Below, in pieces: positions 40,218-50,740 of a stretch of 64,000 nucleotides of DNA. Position numbers and translations under genes: made by a program. This stretch comes from Dicaeum eximium. Lineage: Eukaryota > Chordata > Aves > Passeriformes > Dicaeidae. Numbering within the stretch: the first letter of the stretch is position 1; each line of letters starts with the position of its first letter. Under the pieces are notes generated by a model. The model was not told the origin of the DNA and made no database searches. It saw only the letters and a program-made list of their open reading frames with translations. The DNA lies in NCBI GenBank assembly GCA_013396995.1, contig VWZP01008343.1, positions 2,176,208 to 2,240,207 on the forward strand, given 5' to 3'.

Positions 40218-41080
40218 TGTTTGGGGTTAGGTTTCTTTCTTTGTTCTTTTGTTTACAGAATTTTTTTTTCCCATAAGTTGCTAGAGAACTAACTACTGGG
40301 TACTTATAATTAGTTGTAGATACTTAAGAAAGAAAAAAGAAGGTAACTAAAGTCAGGAGAGGAATGGAGCATCTGGCTATACATTTTTTTCCCCTTGGGG
40401 AGTTTCTCTCCAAGAGGGAAGATACAATGAGTTTTAAGGGGCAAGGAAAAGACAGGGCTGGGGACAGCTGCTCTCTCACTCAGTCTTTGGCATTAGAGGA
40501 GGATGGCCAGTCTGTCATTTACTGTGGGGAGAATTCTCCAGCGCTGCTGGAGCTCAGCCCTGAGGGACCGATCACCGTCTGCTCGTGTGCCCGGGTAATC
40601 CTGAACTTTGCCTGTCCCTGCCCTGCTTGGAGCCAGGCTCCCGCTGTCCTGCCCCCACTGTTTCTTTGGGACTGCTCTGGGTTTCTCCACGCTGTAGCTG
40701 GCACCATCCCACAGCTCCAGCTACCACCAAGGAACTTCTGATACATCTCGTCCACCACCCCGCAATTTTTCTCATTCTTGCCGGCTGTGACGGTAACTGC
40801 ACCAAAGGGGAAAGTGCCGCTGGCCGAGAAGGCTTTTACTGGGTCCCTGGTTTCTGTTTGCTGTTAATGCCATAGTTATTGTTGTTTTGCTTGCCTTGTT
40901 ATACACACTAATAAAGAACTGTTATCCCTATCCTCATACCTTTAAGGTATGGGGAGTTAAGGGGCCTGAGAGCCCCTTATTTTGAAAATTATAATAATTC
41001 AGAAGGAAGAGGTTTATATTCTCTATTCCAGGGGAAGCTCCTGCCTTCCCTAGAAGACACCTGTCTTTCAAACCAAGACA
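40218..41080 (+). mobile_element. Solo ERV LTR with 5-bp target duplication
   Basis: The 863-bp block begins TGTTTGGGG and ends CCAAGACA, the TG...CA termini of a retroviral LTR. It is flanked on both sides by the perfect 5-bp direct repeat ACCAC (40213-40217 and 41081-41085). A 5-bp duplication is the usual size for ERVL-type elements. Inside are a GC-rich core at about 40540-40860, a polyadenylation signal AATAAA at 40910-40915, and the GAGAGCCCCTTATTTTGAAA wording near the 3' end that I recognise from passerine LTRs. No internal retroviral genes are present, so it is a solo LTR formed by LTR-LTR recombination. Short open frames on both strands inside it are by-products of its GC content. 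Confidence 0.92.
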
Positions 41081-41085
41081 ACCAC

Positions 41086-42417
41086 TAAGTGTAAGAATGA
41101 CTCTTTTTGTCAGTTATGACTTTGTTGATGAGGTTTCTCCCTTTCATCAGTCAATTTGAATCATGGCCTATCACCAACACTGGTGAGAATTTGCTTTTCT
41201 GTTCAAGTAGAGAAATACAAGCTAGTGCCTCTTTCAGAGAATTAGGTGAAAATTTACAGAAAAAAGCTATAGTAAAGTTTCCAATTTTTTCAGTTTGAGA
41301 ATTCGCTTTGGTTTTGAACATCTATACTCTATCTGAAAATTATGCTTGTAGAGAACACTATAAACTGTGAAGGAGATACTGCAAGTCCACATGAATGTAA
41401 CAAGTTAGCCTGTAGTGAGCTTTTCAAGAGTTTAGTGAAAGGGAACATGAAGAGCTTTGAGAGAGGATCATACACTGTATTGGAGAAAACCTCAAGGAAT
41501 TTATACTGTAGCTGAACCAGTGTGACTGGGGGGGAAAAGAAGTTGCTGATAGAAATTCAGTCCCAGATGGGCAGCCCAAGGCTGGCCCAGTCAGTAGCAA
41601 TCTGGATACCTGAGGGCTGTTGGCAAAAATCACAACATAACAGAAACAACTGGAATTAAAACTGAAGAAACAGCATAAGAGATGGCCAGAAAAAAACCCA
41701 AAACAACCCAAGTCTGGGAGTTGCTGAAATGGAGACCCAGAGGCAGTCAAAACTGATGAAAGTGGAAAATGTGGTTGAACTGCTATAGAGACGAGGTAGT
41801 GAACAGGATCCCAAGAGCCTCCACCAGTTGCAATCACTATCTTCGGTAAATTGAATCTGTAGAATAACTTGTAGCTATAATATTGCATCTGTAGAATAGC
41901 ACCTATAGAATAACTTTCATATTTAAGTAGTTTTTATGCCTACTGAAAGTCTATACACCTGGCATAAGGCAGCCAAATTCTGTTAAGCATCCCTTTAACT
42001 GTCCAAGCAGGTAGGACAAAGACTATCTTTTCTCAGCATCCTATTTCCACATGAACTTTTTACAGTACAAGCTGCATAGGAAAATTTTTTTTAGCAAGTT
42101 CAGTATCACTATGGTATTTTACCACCAGTAATTATGGAATTTGCTGAAGCAAGAAGGGAAGAAGTTTTAGGAAAATATCTATAAATTATATACTTTGATG
42201 TGATAAAAGCAAGGAGTCCTTGGTCAATGTTGAATTAGTGATTTTTTTTTTACCTCTTAGGTAGTGTTGCACTGTGACAAAACATGAGAGAAATTTAATA
42301 AACTCACAGAGTTTGAATAAATAAATAAAAAGCTTGTCTTACCTATAAGCATTTGAAAACTAATTTTCAGCAACAGAAAACAGAGCAAAAAAAAAAAAAA
42401 AAGAAACCATGAATCCC
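41086..42417. other. Unclassified DNA downstream of the LTR
   Basis: It includes the 154-codon minus-strand frame 41888-41424, which is rich in Ser, Phe and Leu because the plus strand is purine-rich; no domain is visible. A short imperfect tandem phrase (ATCTGTAGAATA) repeats near 41851 and 41887. An A run lies at 42387-42402. Confidence 0.5.
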
Positions 42418-42496
42418 TGGTTCATGATGTTCTTTTTAAATACTCTAGGTAGTTCCCACATACTCACTGTTTTCTTTCTGAGTGATTTTGACCTTC
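42418..42496 (-). repeat. 79-bp inverted repeat, right copy
   Basis: This is the reverse-complement partner of 39769-39847, with 7 mismatches. Beside it, 42409-42425 forms a small palindrome (CATGAA...TTCATG). In the frame that is open in the left copy, this copy has one in-frame stop (TGA replacing CGA), so it is not coding. Its origin is unknown. Confidence 0.85.
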
Positions 42497-42561
42497 AGCA
42501 TGCATAAAGAAAGAGAAGAAAATAGAAACAAATCAGAAATGAGCTTAGCTTTCATCTTCAA

Positions 42562-42605
42562 ACTCATATAATACCCATAAAATACTCATATAATACTCAT
42601 ATAAT
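42562..42605 (+). repeat. 11-bp minisatellite, four units
   Basis: Four head-to-tail units of ACTCATATAAT are present, the second carrying two substitutions (ACCCATAAAAT). It is a short recent tandem expansion in unique DNA. Confidence 0.9.
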
Positions 42606-44134
42606 AGTTTTTTCGTGGATCAGCAAAACTTCTGCACCCACAACATCCTATGCTAGTAAAGAATGAATCTGAATCTTAGATTCTCAGGGAAATGCACAAC
42701 AGAAACAATAGTAAATTATAAGTATTCTTAAGGTGAAGGGAGACAGATACTTCTTATCAAAAAAGACATAATCCCAGGTCAAATAGTAAGAGATGCTGTA
42801 AAATAAATAGAAATGTTAATGCTAACTAATATATCAAGAAGGTAGGAAATGTCTCTTCAAAGAAAACTGACTGTGATCTGTGTGGTGTGGTAAATTATAG
42901 TGATAATTGTGTGAATTTCATAAGCTGCAGTGATAGAAATATTCAGTTAAAACCTTGGCACTAAGATAAGGAGGAAAGAAGTTTTGGAAGAAATTAGGAA
43001 GGAAACAAAAAGTTTAAGAGCTTCCTACATTTAGTGAGACCTTAAAAAAAGATATATAATAACTGACTGCACCTGATGCATCCCACCTCATAAAATTATT
43101 CTTATTAATCTATTTCATAATTTTTGCATAAAGTATATTGAAGAAACTCCTCTTTGAAAACAGGAGTCTGTAGGGAAACACCCACATGCAGAAGCTGTGT
43201 TGCCGGTGGCGATCCACAGACTGTATGTGCTAAGTACTGAGCAGAGCTAAAGCACACTTACCTTCCACAGGTTCTCTTGGGCTATAGCAAAGTTATGATT
43301 AGTTTAAGAAACATTTTTGCTGGTCTATTAGGCAGAGTGAAATAAAGGACTGACTGTGGTAGACTGTGATATGTTTCAGAAGAAGAAAAGGACGATAGAG
43401 ATTTGTTTCTTTTTATTAAGGATCAGTTCTCTGGAGCTGAAATGGATATACACAATCCATTCTTAAGTGTGACCAAAGCAAAGAAATATCCATGCCTCTG
43501 GCTCACTTTTCTGTCTTTATATATGTCTGTCATATAACATTTACACTGATGTAGACTGAAGGTAAATTGCAACAACATACAGTGAACTGTAAATATGTAT
43601 TCAATTTTAAGGTGTGGTAATTCTTAAAATAGAAACCTTTAGAAGACTGATGTAGTGCACAATAACTCAATATAGTAGCATTCCTAAACAGAAGAGGGAT
43701 TTTTTTTCATTAATTGAATATTTAAGAGCCATCATTGATATATCTTGGACACATTAAATAAATCTATGAGTCTTGTAAATTCTGTGCCTAAGATAGACCA
43801 GAAGGTTTTCTGGTAGCCTGAATTACCTACAAAATACTTAGCAAAGTGCAGTACACTGAATGGCCTGCCTGAATTCATATGGGTACCAACATGTTTATGA
43901 CAACCTGATATCTTTTTTTTTATTTTCATTATAACTAAGTAAATTTGCTTGACTTGAAATTCTGATGTAGTTTTGCGTATTATGAAGAAAACAACAGAAC
44001 CGAAACATAGAATTTAGGTTTGTTGGAGATTTTTTTTCAGTTTGTTTCCTCCAACTGGTTATCAAAAATACTGTATTCACTTTAATTAACACAGAGCATA
44101 GTGTGACTACCAATTTTATTGAAAATCAAGAATC
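42606..44134. other. Unique AT-rich DNA, no gene seen
   Basis: No repeat family or coding region is recognised. Frames do not exceed 72 codons. Confidence 0.6.
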
Positions 44135-44198
44135 CAACTGGATCACAAAAGTATGCAGCTGGATCCATAAAATATCTAATTGGAACATCAAAGTACGC
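44135..44198 (+). repeat. Diverged 21-22-bp minisatellite
   Basis: Three adjacent units share a C-A-R-C-T-G-G-A-T-C-like start and an A-rich end (44135-44155, 44156-44177, 44178-44198). A fourth similar unit stands apart at 44247-44268 and matches the second at 18 of 22 positions. The units are old and degenerate. Confidence 0.55.
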
Positions 44199-46174
44199 AC
44201 TGTAACACATAGGCAATATTTGTACATTTTGAGGCATTAAAATCTGCAGCTGAATCAATAAAATATTGTTTATCAGAAGAGGAAAAAATCCCAAACAATG
44301 AAATTGTGCAAGTGAATCATGAAGATGTTAAATGTGAACAGTAAAAAATAGCAGGCGTTATATAAACATTTTAAGTACTATAGTGTAAGTTGAATAAAAA
44401 ATACATTAAAACAAAACTAACAACATTTGCAAAATACTGTTTCAGAATGCTATGCCAAGCAACTTTGACTAGCATTTCTTTGCTGAATATTTACATAGTG
44501 TGGCTGCAATGATGCTTTTTGCATATTGCTAGCAAAATACATAACCAGAAGACAACAAAAAGGATGACTTTTTTGATGGAACCTTCATAGGTTGCCATGT
44601 GTTATGCTTGTTTTTCATCACATAGCTCACCTTGTCTTGGCAGTCCATGAAGAGCAGTCATTATTTAGCATTATTTAGACTGTATTTGAGTTATCTATCT
44701 ACTGGACATTGCTGTTGATTTTCATCAATACATTATCTCTATTCATAATTTCACAACCCAAAATCTGAGTCTAGATCTGAAATTTATGTAAGTCATATGT
44801 AAATCTGTCCAGCTCCACTGAACTAACTCATGATTTACACAGACAAAGTATTTATGTCAACTTTGTGTCTGGTCTTCCCAATGGAAGTCTGAGACATTTT
44901 TATGAAGTTTCAACTCCTGCATCAATTTGCATCATATAAGGGGCAGATGTGCCAGTGTGTTCCAGCTTCTGTGCAGTGATGCAAAGCAGTTACAAACCCA
45001 TCTTCCTGTGCCAAATTTTTAGCTACTTTGGCATGCTGGAAGAGTGCAGAGAAAGAAGACTGTATCCATGAATGTAAACTCGTGCCTCCTGCAGCTATGT
45101 AATTTGATTTAAAGTTGATTACCCATTCACGCCTTCAAATTTGCTATGTATAGTATGATTTCCTTCTTTTTATCCCACAAAACCTTTTTTTTTTTCTTAA
45201 TATGCACAATGAATACAAAGATTTCTTTAGGTTATATATAAAGAAAAATCATATAGACTTTACAGACTATACTTGTATATGAAGAACTCTGGGAATTACT
45301 ACATGAAAAGAATAACTCCATTAAAGTCAATGGATTACAGCAATGAAGCTGTAATACAGTTACAGAACAGGTACATAAACATCAGCAGGGAAAGAAAAAC
45401 ATCTTTCTACAAAACATGAAATGCACAGACTAAATAGAAAGATACTGAATCTTTTGGAAATAGATTTACAGTAGATTAGTTGTATCTATATGGTGAACAA
45501 GACTGTATTTTGAACTGTTTCTTAGATGTAGGCAACCAGAAAATATAAACTATGGAAAACAACCTTTAGATTAATTGAAAGAGCAAATTTCTGAAAGTAT
45601 GCTCTCAATCTTAAAAAATTAAAAGCTTTCGCCAGTGTTTGTGAAATCCATAAGCTCTGCATAGTGACATTCTTGACTTTTAAGATTTTAAAAATTTATT
45701 TTGCATTAAAAAAAAATTTTATGATCAGGAAATATCAAAGTGTTATTTTCCCACATTTTCAGAGTGCAACTTGTTGAAAAGATTGTTAAGTGGTATTATT
45801 ATTACTATTATTATTATTATTATTATTAATCAATTTACATATGTTTGGGTATATATTTTAGTAATGTCATATATTAGGTATATATTTTAAAATGGCAAGC
45901 CCATATGAAGCCATATCCATTATTAAGATCCAAGGTTAGGTGAAGGCAGTCCTAAAAAGGATGTACTTTTCTTTCCTTTGGTGTTTCACTGGGATAACCA
46001 ACAAAAATCTCCCTCTGATCATATAAATACACTACACAAAGATGCACGCCTCATGTTCGTTAAAGCTTGCAAGTGTTTGAGCCTGGTTGTAAAGCACACC
46101 AGTTATTGGTGAGAGCTTTAGTCTTTGGGTTTCACACCTTTCAGCTATCGGCTACTTGCATTCTGTATTTAATG
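44199..46174. other. Unique AT-rich DNA with a microsatellite
   Basis: Apart from the outlying minisatellite unit and the ATT array at 45794-45830, nothing is recognised. No open frame of note occurs. Confidence 0.6.
45794..45830. repeat. (ATT)n microsatellite
   Basis: This is a trinucleotide ATT array of about 12 units with one interruption (ACT near the left end). It is likely to be length-polymorphic. Confidence 0.95.
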
Positions 46175-46526
46175 TCACAGAACCACAGAATGGGTCAGGT
46201 TGGAAAGGACCATGGTGGATCACCTGGTCCAACCTCCCTGCTGAAGCAGGGCCATCCCAGAGCACACGGCACAGGATTGTGTCCAGATGGTTCTTGAATT
46301 CTCCAGAGAGGGAGATTTCACAACCTGTCTGGGCAGCCTGTTCCAGAGCATGGCCACTCACACAGTACAGACGTTCTTCCTCATATCCAGGTGGAACTTC
46401 CTGTGCACCACTTTCTGTCCATTGCCTCTTGCCCTATTGCTTGGCACCACAGAGAAGAGCCTGGATCCATCCTTCTGGCACCCTCCCTTCAGATACTTAT
46501 AGACATCAATTAGTTCCCTCTCAGTC
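46175..46526 (-). mobile_element. CR1 3' fragment
   Basis: The plus strand opens with TCACAGAACCACAGAATGGG and GTTGGAAAGGACC, the reverse complement of the CR1 end. It continues with the 3' UTR and the terminal part of ORF2, up to TCAATTAGTTCCCTCTCAG at 46506-46524. About 350 bp remain, 5'-truncated at the ORF2 C-terminus. Divergence appears moderate. The 129-codon plus-strand frame across it is antisense to the transposon and not a gene. Confidence 0.92.
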
Positions 46527-48837
46527 AATTATATTTTATATTTGAAAGTTAAAAACAACACAGTTCCCAGTAAAGTGACTATTTAAACCAAGAATGTAAT
46601 GAATTCTGTTTCACAAGCATGTATTCTTTTCAAGTATTTATTGGTATGACAGCGCTTTCCAGTGGTAGCAATGTTTGCTCTACCAGACTTTGCTGGCTAT
46701 CAAGCTGGCACAACATTTCCTTACCACCTGTTTCCATTGCTATTTCTGTTATGCATCTCATTTACTGTGTTTCTGCACTTACTTATTTTTTCATTATATC
46801 ACTCTTCCTATATTTTCTTTTTATTGGTACTATAACATGTATGTTTTGTACCAGATCTCTTCATTCACTCTTAATTTTCTAAGACTTTCATTAGAAATTA
46901 TTTTTTTAGTTTTATGAGTGACTGACAATTTTCTTCTGGTTGACTTCTGGATTTTTTTTCAGTTACCTTTTGCCTTCATTCTTCATATATCAGAGATTTT
47001 AACATTACTCTTTTACCTCTTCTCCCATCACATCACTATTACCTCATAGTACAAGAAAATTGACTCTACTGATGTCTAAAATTTTCAGGGATTCACACAC
47101 ATGTGTCTCCCGGATGGTCCTTGTAACATTAAAAGAAAAAAAAAAAAAAAAGGTAAGATATATTTTTAATGCTATGGAATTTCCCCCCCAAATAGGCTAA
47201 ATAATGTGATTAGAAACTGGCAGTAATTTTCAAAACACCTCAACAAAAGCCTATTTAATGATGATTATTTAACAGGTATTAAAAATCTGAAGATGTAGAG
47301 GCAATGAATTTAAAAAAATGATAGGTCTTCAAAACTCACATTATGAATTCCCTTGATAATGAGGTCCCTTATGTACTCCAAATATTTATCTTTGGGCATG
47401 ATTAAAACCTGCCTGATTCTAAGTCTACTGGACATACTTAGACATCCCTGAACTTAGACATTCCTGAACATTCCTGTGTATTTGATGTAGAGCTACAGAT
47501 ATACTAGAAGCTAAATAACTAGTTACTCTGCTAAAAGTACAACTTATTAAACAGGAAGATTTGAGCAATTGGTGTTCCAAGGTACCCTTTTAAATCAAGA
47601 TCAGAGCCTCTACTTTCAGAGAAGGATGGACAAAAAAGATGTAGAAAGCCTTCCTCAGGCAAAGAAGAAAATTTTCTACCACAAAGGGTTTCCTCCTTTG
47701 TCTGAAGATACTGACCTTGCTGGTATTATGGCAATTAAGATCTGTGCCAGCTTTTAGTTAGTGAGAGGAGCAACATGTACCTACATATAGGTGAAGGCTA
47801 GAGATTATGAGCTGGAGACTTCAGTCATAACCTTCTATTCAAAATTTCCTATTACCTAGCTTGTAAGAAACACTCAGTATTTCCTAAGGGCTATTGTGAG
47901 TCACTCAACTCTGCAGACATGATACAGAGAATTGAAGGCTTTAATTCACTAAGTAAGATATATAATTTTAAGGCACTGCAACAGCATTAAAATTGATGAG
48001 GACAGAGAATAGAATTGAACCTTCAGTCCTGATTAGGCGCTTTTTCAGATTAAGGAAAACAGAAAAAATCAAGACAGGTATTTTTTTTTTGCATCAGAAG
48101 AAAACCTGCTTAGTAAAAATAGCCTTTTTTTTAAATCAAAATTTATGGGCGAGAGAGAAAATTACATTAATGGAGGACTAAAAAGAACCAAATTAATATG
48201 CATTTTTAAAATCTCTAAAAGATAGAACACACAGAAAAAAGAAATGTCAATACCAATTGTCAAGACTACCTGTACATTAACTGATAAGCTCTCTGAGAGG
48301 ACATTCAAAAAATGCATGCATATGAAAATGAGAGTGACTAAAAGTAGGCCCTGTTCAGTGATTACTGAAGCTGGTGGCAGTAGGACAAAAGTTTGATTTC
48401 AGTATTTAAAGGCCATGTGTGTCAAGTGTCTGCAGAACTACCAGATCTTTCTGCTGTATTCTTCAACCTTGCGCTGTTTCCCTATGTTAGCTCAGTAAAT
48501 TTCACTGAGCTATGACATATCTTTCTGGCATTAACAGATTACTTCTCAGTGCATTCACTCTTGTGTAAGAAAATAAATATATAGACTACATCATGCTATA
48601 TCAGGAAAAAAATATAGAAAAATATTCAAATAATTGATGTTTCATAAAAAGACAGCTTCTTTGCTGTTTTTTTTTTTTTTTTTACAACAAAGAAGCACTC
48701 TGAATAAATGTCTGTCCAGATATGTGTCAAAGTGATTTCACACATTTTCTAAGCTCAGTTCCTGATGTCTGTCAGCACTCAGCATACAACACCAAGCAAT
48801 ATAGCTTATCTGATAGAGTGAGAGCAATATGAAGTGC

Positions 48838-48880
<43 letters not shown>

Positions 48881-50283
48881 GTCATTCTGTGATGAAGGAC
48901 CAAGTGAAGGTGGTATGTGAAGGAATTTGTCTGAATAAAAGATATTACCCCTGTGTTTGTCAGCAATATCTTAGAGTTTAAAACAGAGACTAATGAAGGG
49001 TAAAGTAGTATATTGGATAAAAGATGAATACAACATATGAAGCACATAAAGGAGAGAGGAAGAATGCTAAAAATTCTTAGATTAATGGATCCAGAGAAAG
49101 AAAAAAGCCAAGAAAGTGTTAGTTAACCCATTAAGGGATCTGGATCTTTCCAAGTCAAATGGTGCCATCCACATTAAATTGTGCTATATTAGTTTCATCT
49201 TTATGTTGTTCCATTTTTCTATATCAGTACCTATGGTGCTTTGTCTGCAACTTCTAATTACAAATTCCTACTTAAAGAAGATTTACCTTATTAATTAATT
49301 CCTAAATCTACTCAGAGGGTTTGGTGTCTCTCTGGGTACATTATGTAGGATAATCCAATGTTTCTCCAAAACTGCAAGTTTATTTCATGGAAAACCATGA
49401 CAATCTCAGGCCCCAGACCAGAGAACATGCAACAGGCAAACAGAAAGCGGGTAAGATTTTATAGGAAAAGGAAATAAAATCCCATCCATCACTTTCATTA
49501 ATAGTATTATAGCCTAACATGTGTAAGTATAAGTACAGCTACATTTCTTGGATCATCCCTCTCTTAGAATAAATATTTGTAATAAATGCAAAAATAAATA
49601 AATTAAAATAATAATAAAATAATATGGCATAATTATTTTCTTCAGAAAATAAATTTATTCAAAACAGCTATAACATAACTTCCCTACGAGTATTTTATTG
49701 GTAATATACATTTCCACTGATTAAAAAAATAAGTCGTCGCCAGCTTATTGCATAAAGATTTAGTATTTCCTGTTAAATCCCATAACTAGCCAGAAGAGTT
49801 TCAACAAGGACAGAAATCTTTTGCGGGACAAAGATGTGAATTTGAACATTAAGTAAATATTTAGTATTTTATATAGATTTAGTATAATTTGTCTCCTTAA
49901 AAATACATTATTCTGTTTCTGTCCATAGTGTCAAAGAAAATCACTTCCAAATGATTGCACTTTAAAAGTACTATATACATACTGAACATTTTAAATAATT
50001 GTAACTTAAAGTGACTTGCTAAAATTAGCCCTGAAAATGGATGCCAAAGACAAGTGGGACAGAAGAAAAGAAAAACATCCTTGACAACTAATTTCTCCTT
50101 TGTATTTTCAGTTCTTTTTTTCCTTCGTTTTTAGCCCGCCTTTCAGTAAAGCTGAAGCTTTTAATTCAACAGGATTTAACTTTCATGATATATTGGCATG
50201 AATTATCTAAACTAGATCAAGTTCCTGGATCAGTTCTTAGCCTTTAATATACATGCAGAAGAACACGGATTTTATTTTCATAT
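46527..50283. other. Unique AT-rich DNA, no gene seen
   Basis: It contains an A run (47131-47151), a 16-bp tandem duplication (CTTAGACATCCCTGAA, 47437-47468), a T run (48667-48683) and the ATT array listed separately. Frames reach 91 codons only because of the ATT array (poly-isoleucine on the minus strand). Confidence 0.6.
48838..48880. repeat. (ATT)n microsatellite, pure
   Basis: This is an uninterrupted ATT array of about 14 units. Purity and length suggest that it is still mutable. Confidence 0.95.
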
Positions 50284-50740
50284 GACTTGGAAGGGACCTC
50301 AAAGACCATCTAGTTCCAGCCTCTCTGCCAGGGGCTGGGATACCTTTCACTAGACCAGGCTGCTCAAAGACCCATCCAATCTGGCCTTGAACACTGTCAG
50401 GGATGGACCATCCATACTTATCATGGAACAGGTGGGCAACCTGTTCCAGAGCCTCACCACACCCACAGAAAAAGATTTCCTCCTAATACCTACTGTCTTT
50501 CATTTTCAAGCCATTCCTCCCTGACTTGTCACTACATGCTCTTGTCTCTCTCCTTCTTTCTTGCAGGCTCCCTTCAGGTACTGGAAGGCTGCAATTAGGT
50601 CACATAGAAGCCTTCTCTTCTCCAGGCTGAACAAACCTAAATCTCTCAACCTTTCCTCACAGGAAAGCCTAGGAAAATATTGGCTTTCTTGGCTGTAAGC
50701 ACACATTGCCAGCTCCTATCCATTCTATGATTCTGTGATG
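50284..50740 (-). mobile_element. CR1 3' fragment with misplaced second tail
   Basis: From 50284 (GACTTGGAAGGGACCTCAAA) to about 50715 the plus strand is the reverse complement of CR1 3' UTR and ORF2 C-terminus. It passes through the FSLEKRR-coding segment at about 50606-50626 and an MCAYSQESQYF-like upstream part. The usual reversed tail (ATAGAATCATAGAATC) is missing at the left edge. Instead, a forward-oriented CR1 tail, CCATTCTATGATTCTGTGAT, stands at about 50720-50739 on the other side, directly joined to the truncated end. The copy is therefore chimeric or rearranged. It has several frame breaks. Confidence 0.85.

Noticed and set aside
40364..40875. Overlapping frames of up to 125 codons on both strands
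   Set aside because: All lie inside the GC-rich part of the solo LTR at 40218-41080; overlap on both strands and in several frames argues against a gene.
41424..41888. 154-codon minus-strand frame
   Set aside because: Rich in Ser, Phe and Leu because the opposite strand is purine-rich; no domain, signal or splice context that I can support.
44135..44268. CRISPR-like spaced repeats
   Set aside because: The units are degenerate and mostly adjacent, with no spacers, and the DNA is vertebrate.
46156..46545. 129-codon plus-strand frame
   Set aside because: It is antisense to the CR1 copy at 46175-46526.
48772..49047. 91-codon frame with a poly-isoleucine run
   Set aside because: It is produced by the ATT microsatellite at 48838-48880 read on the minus strand.
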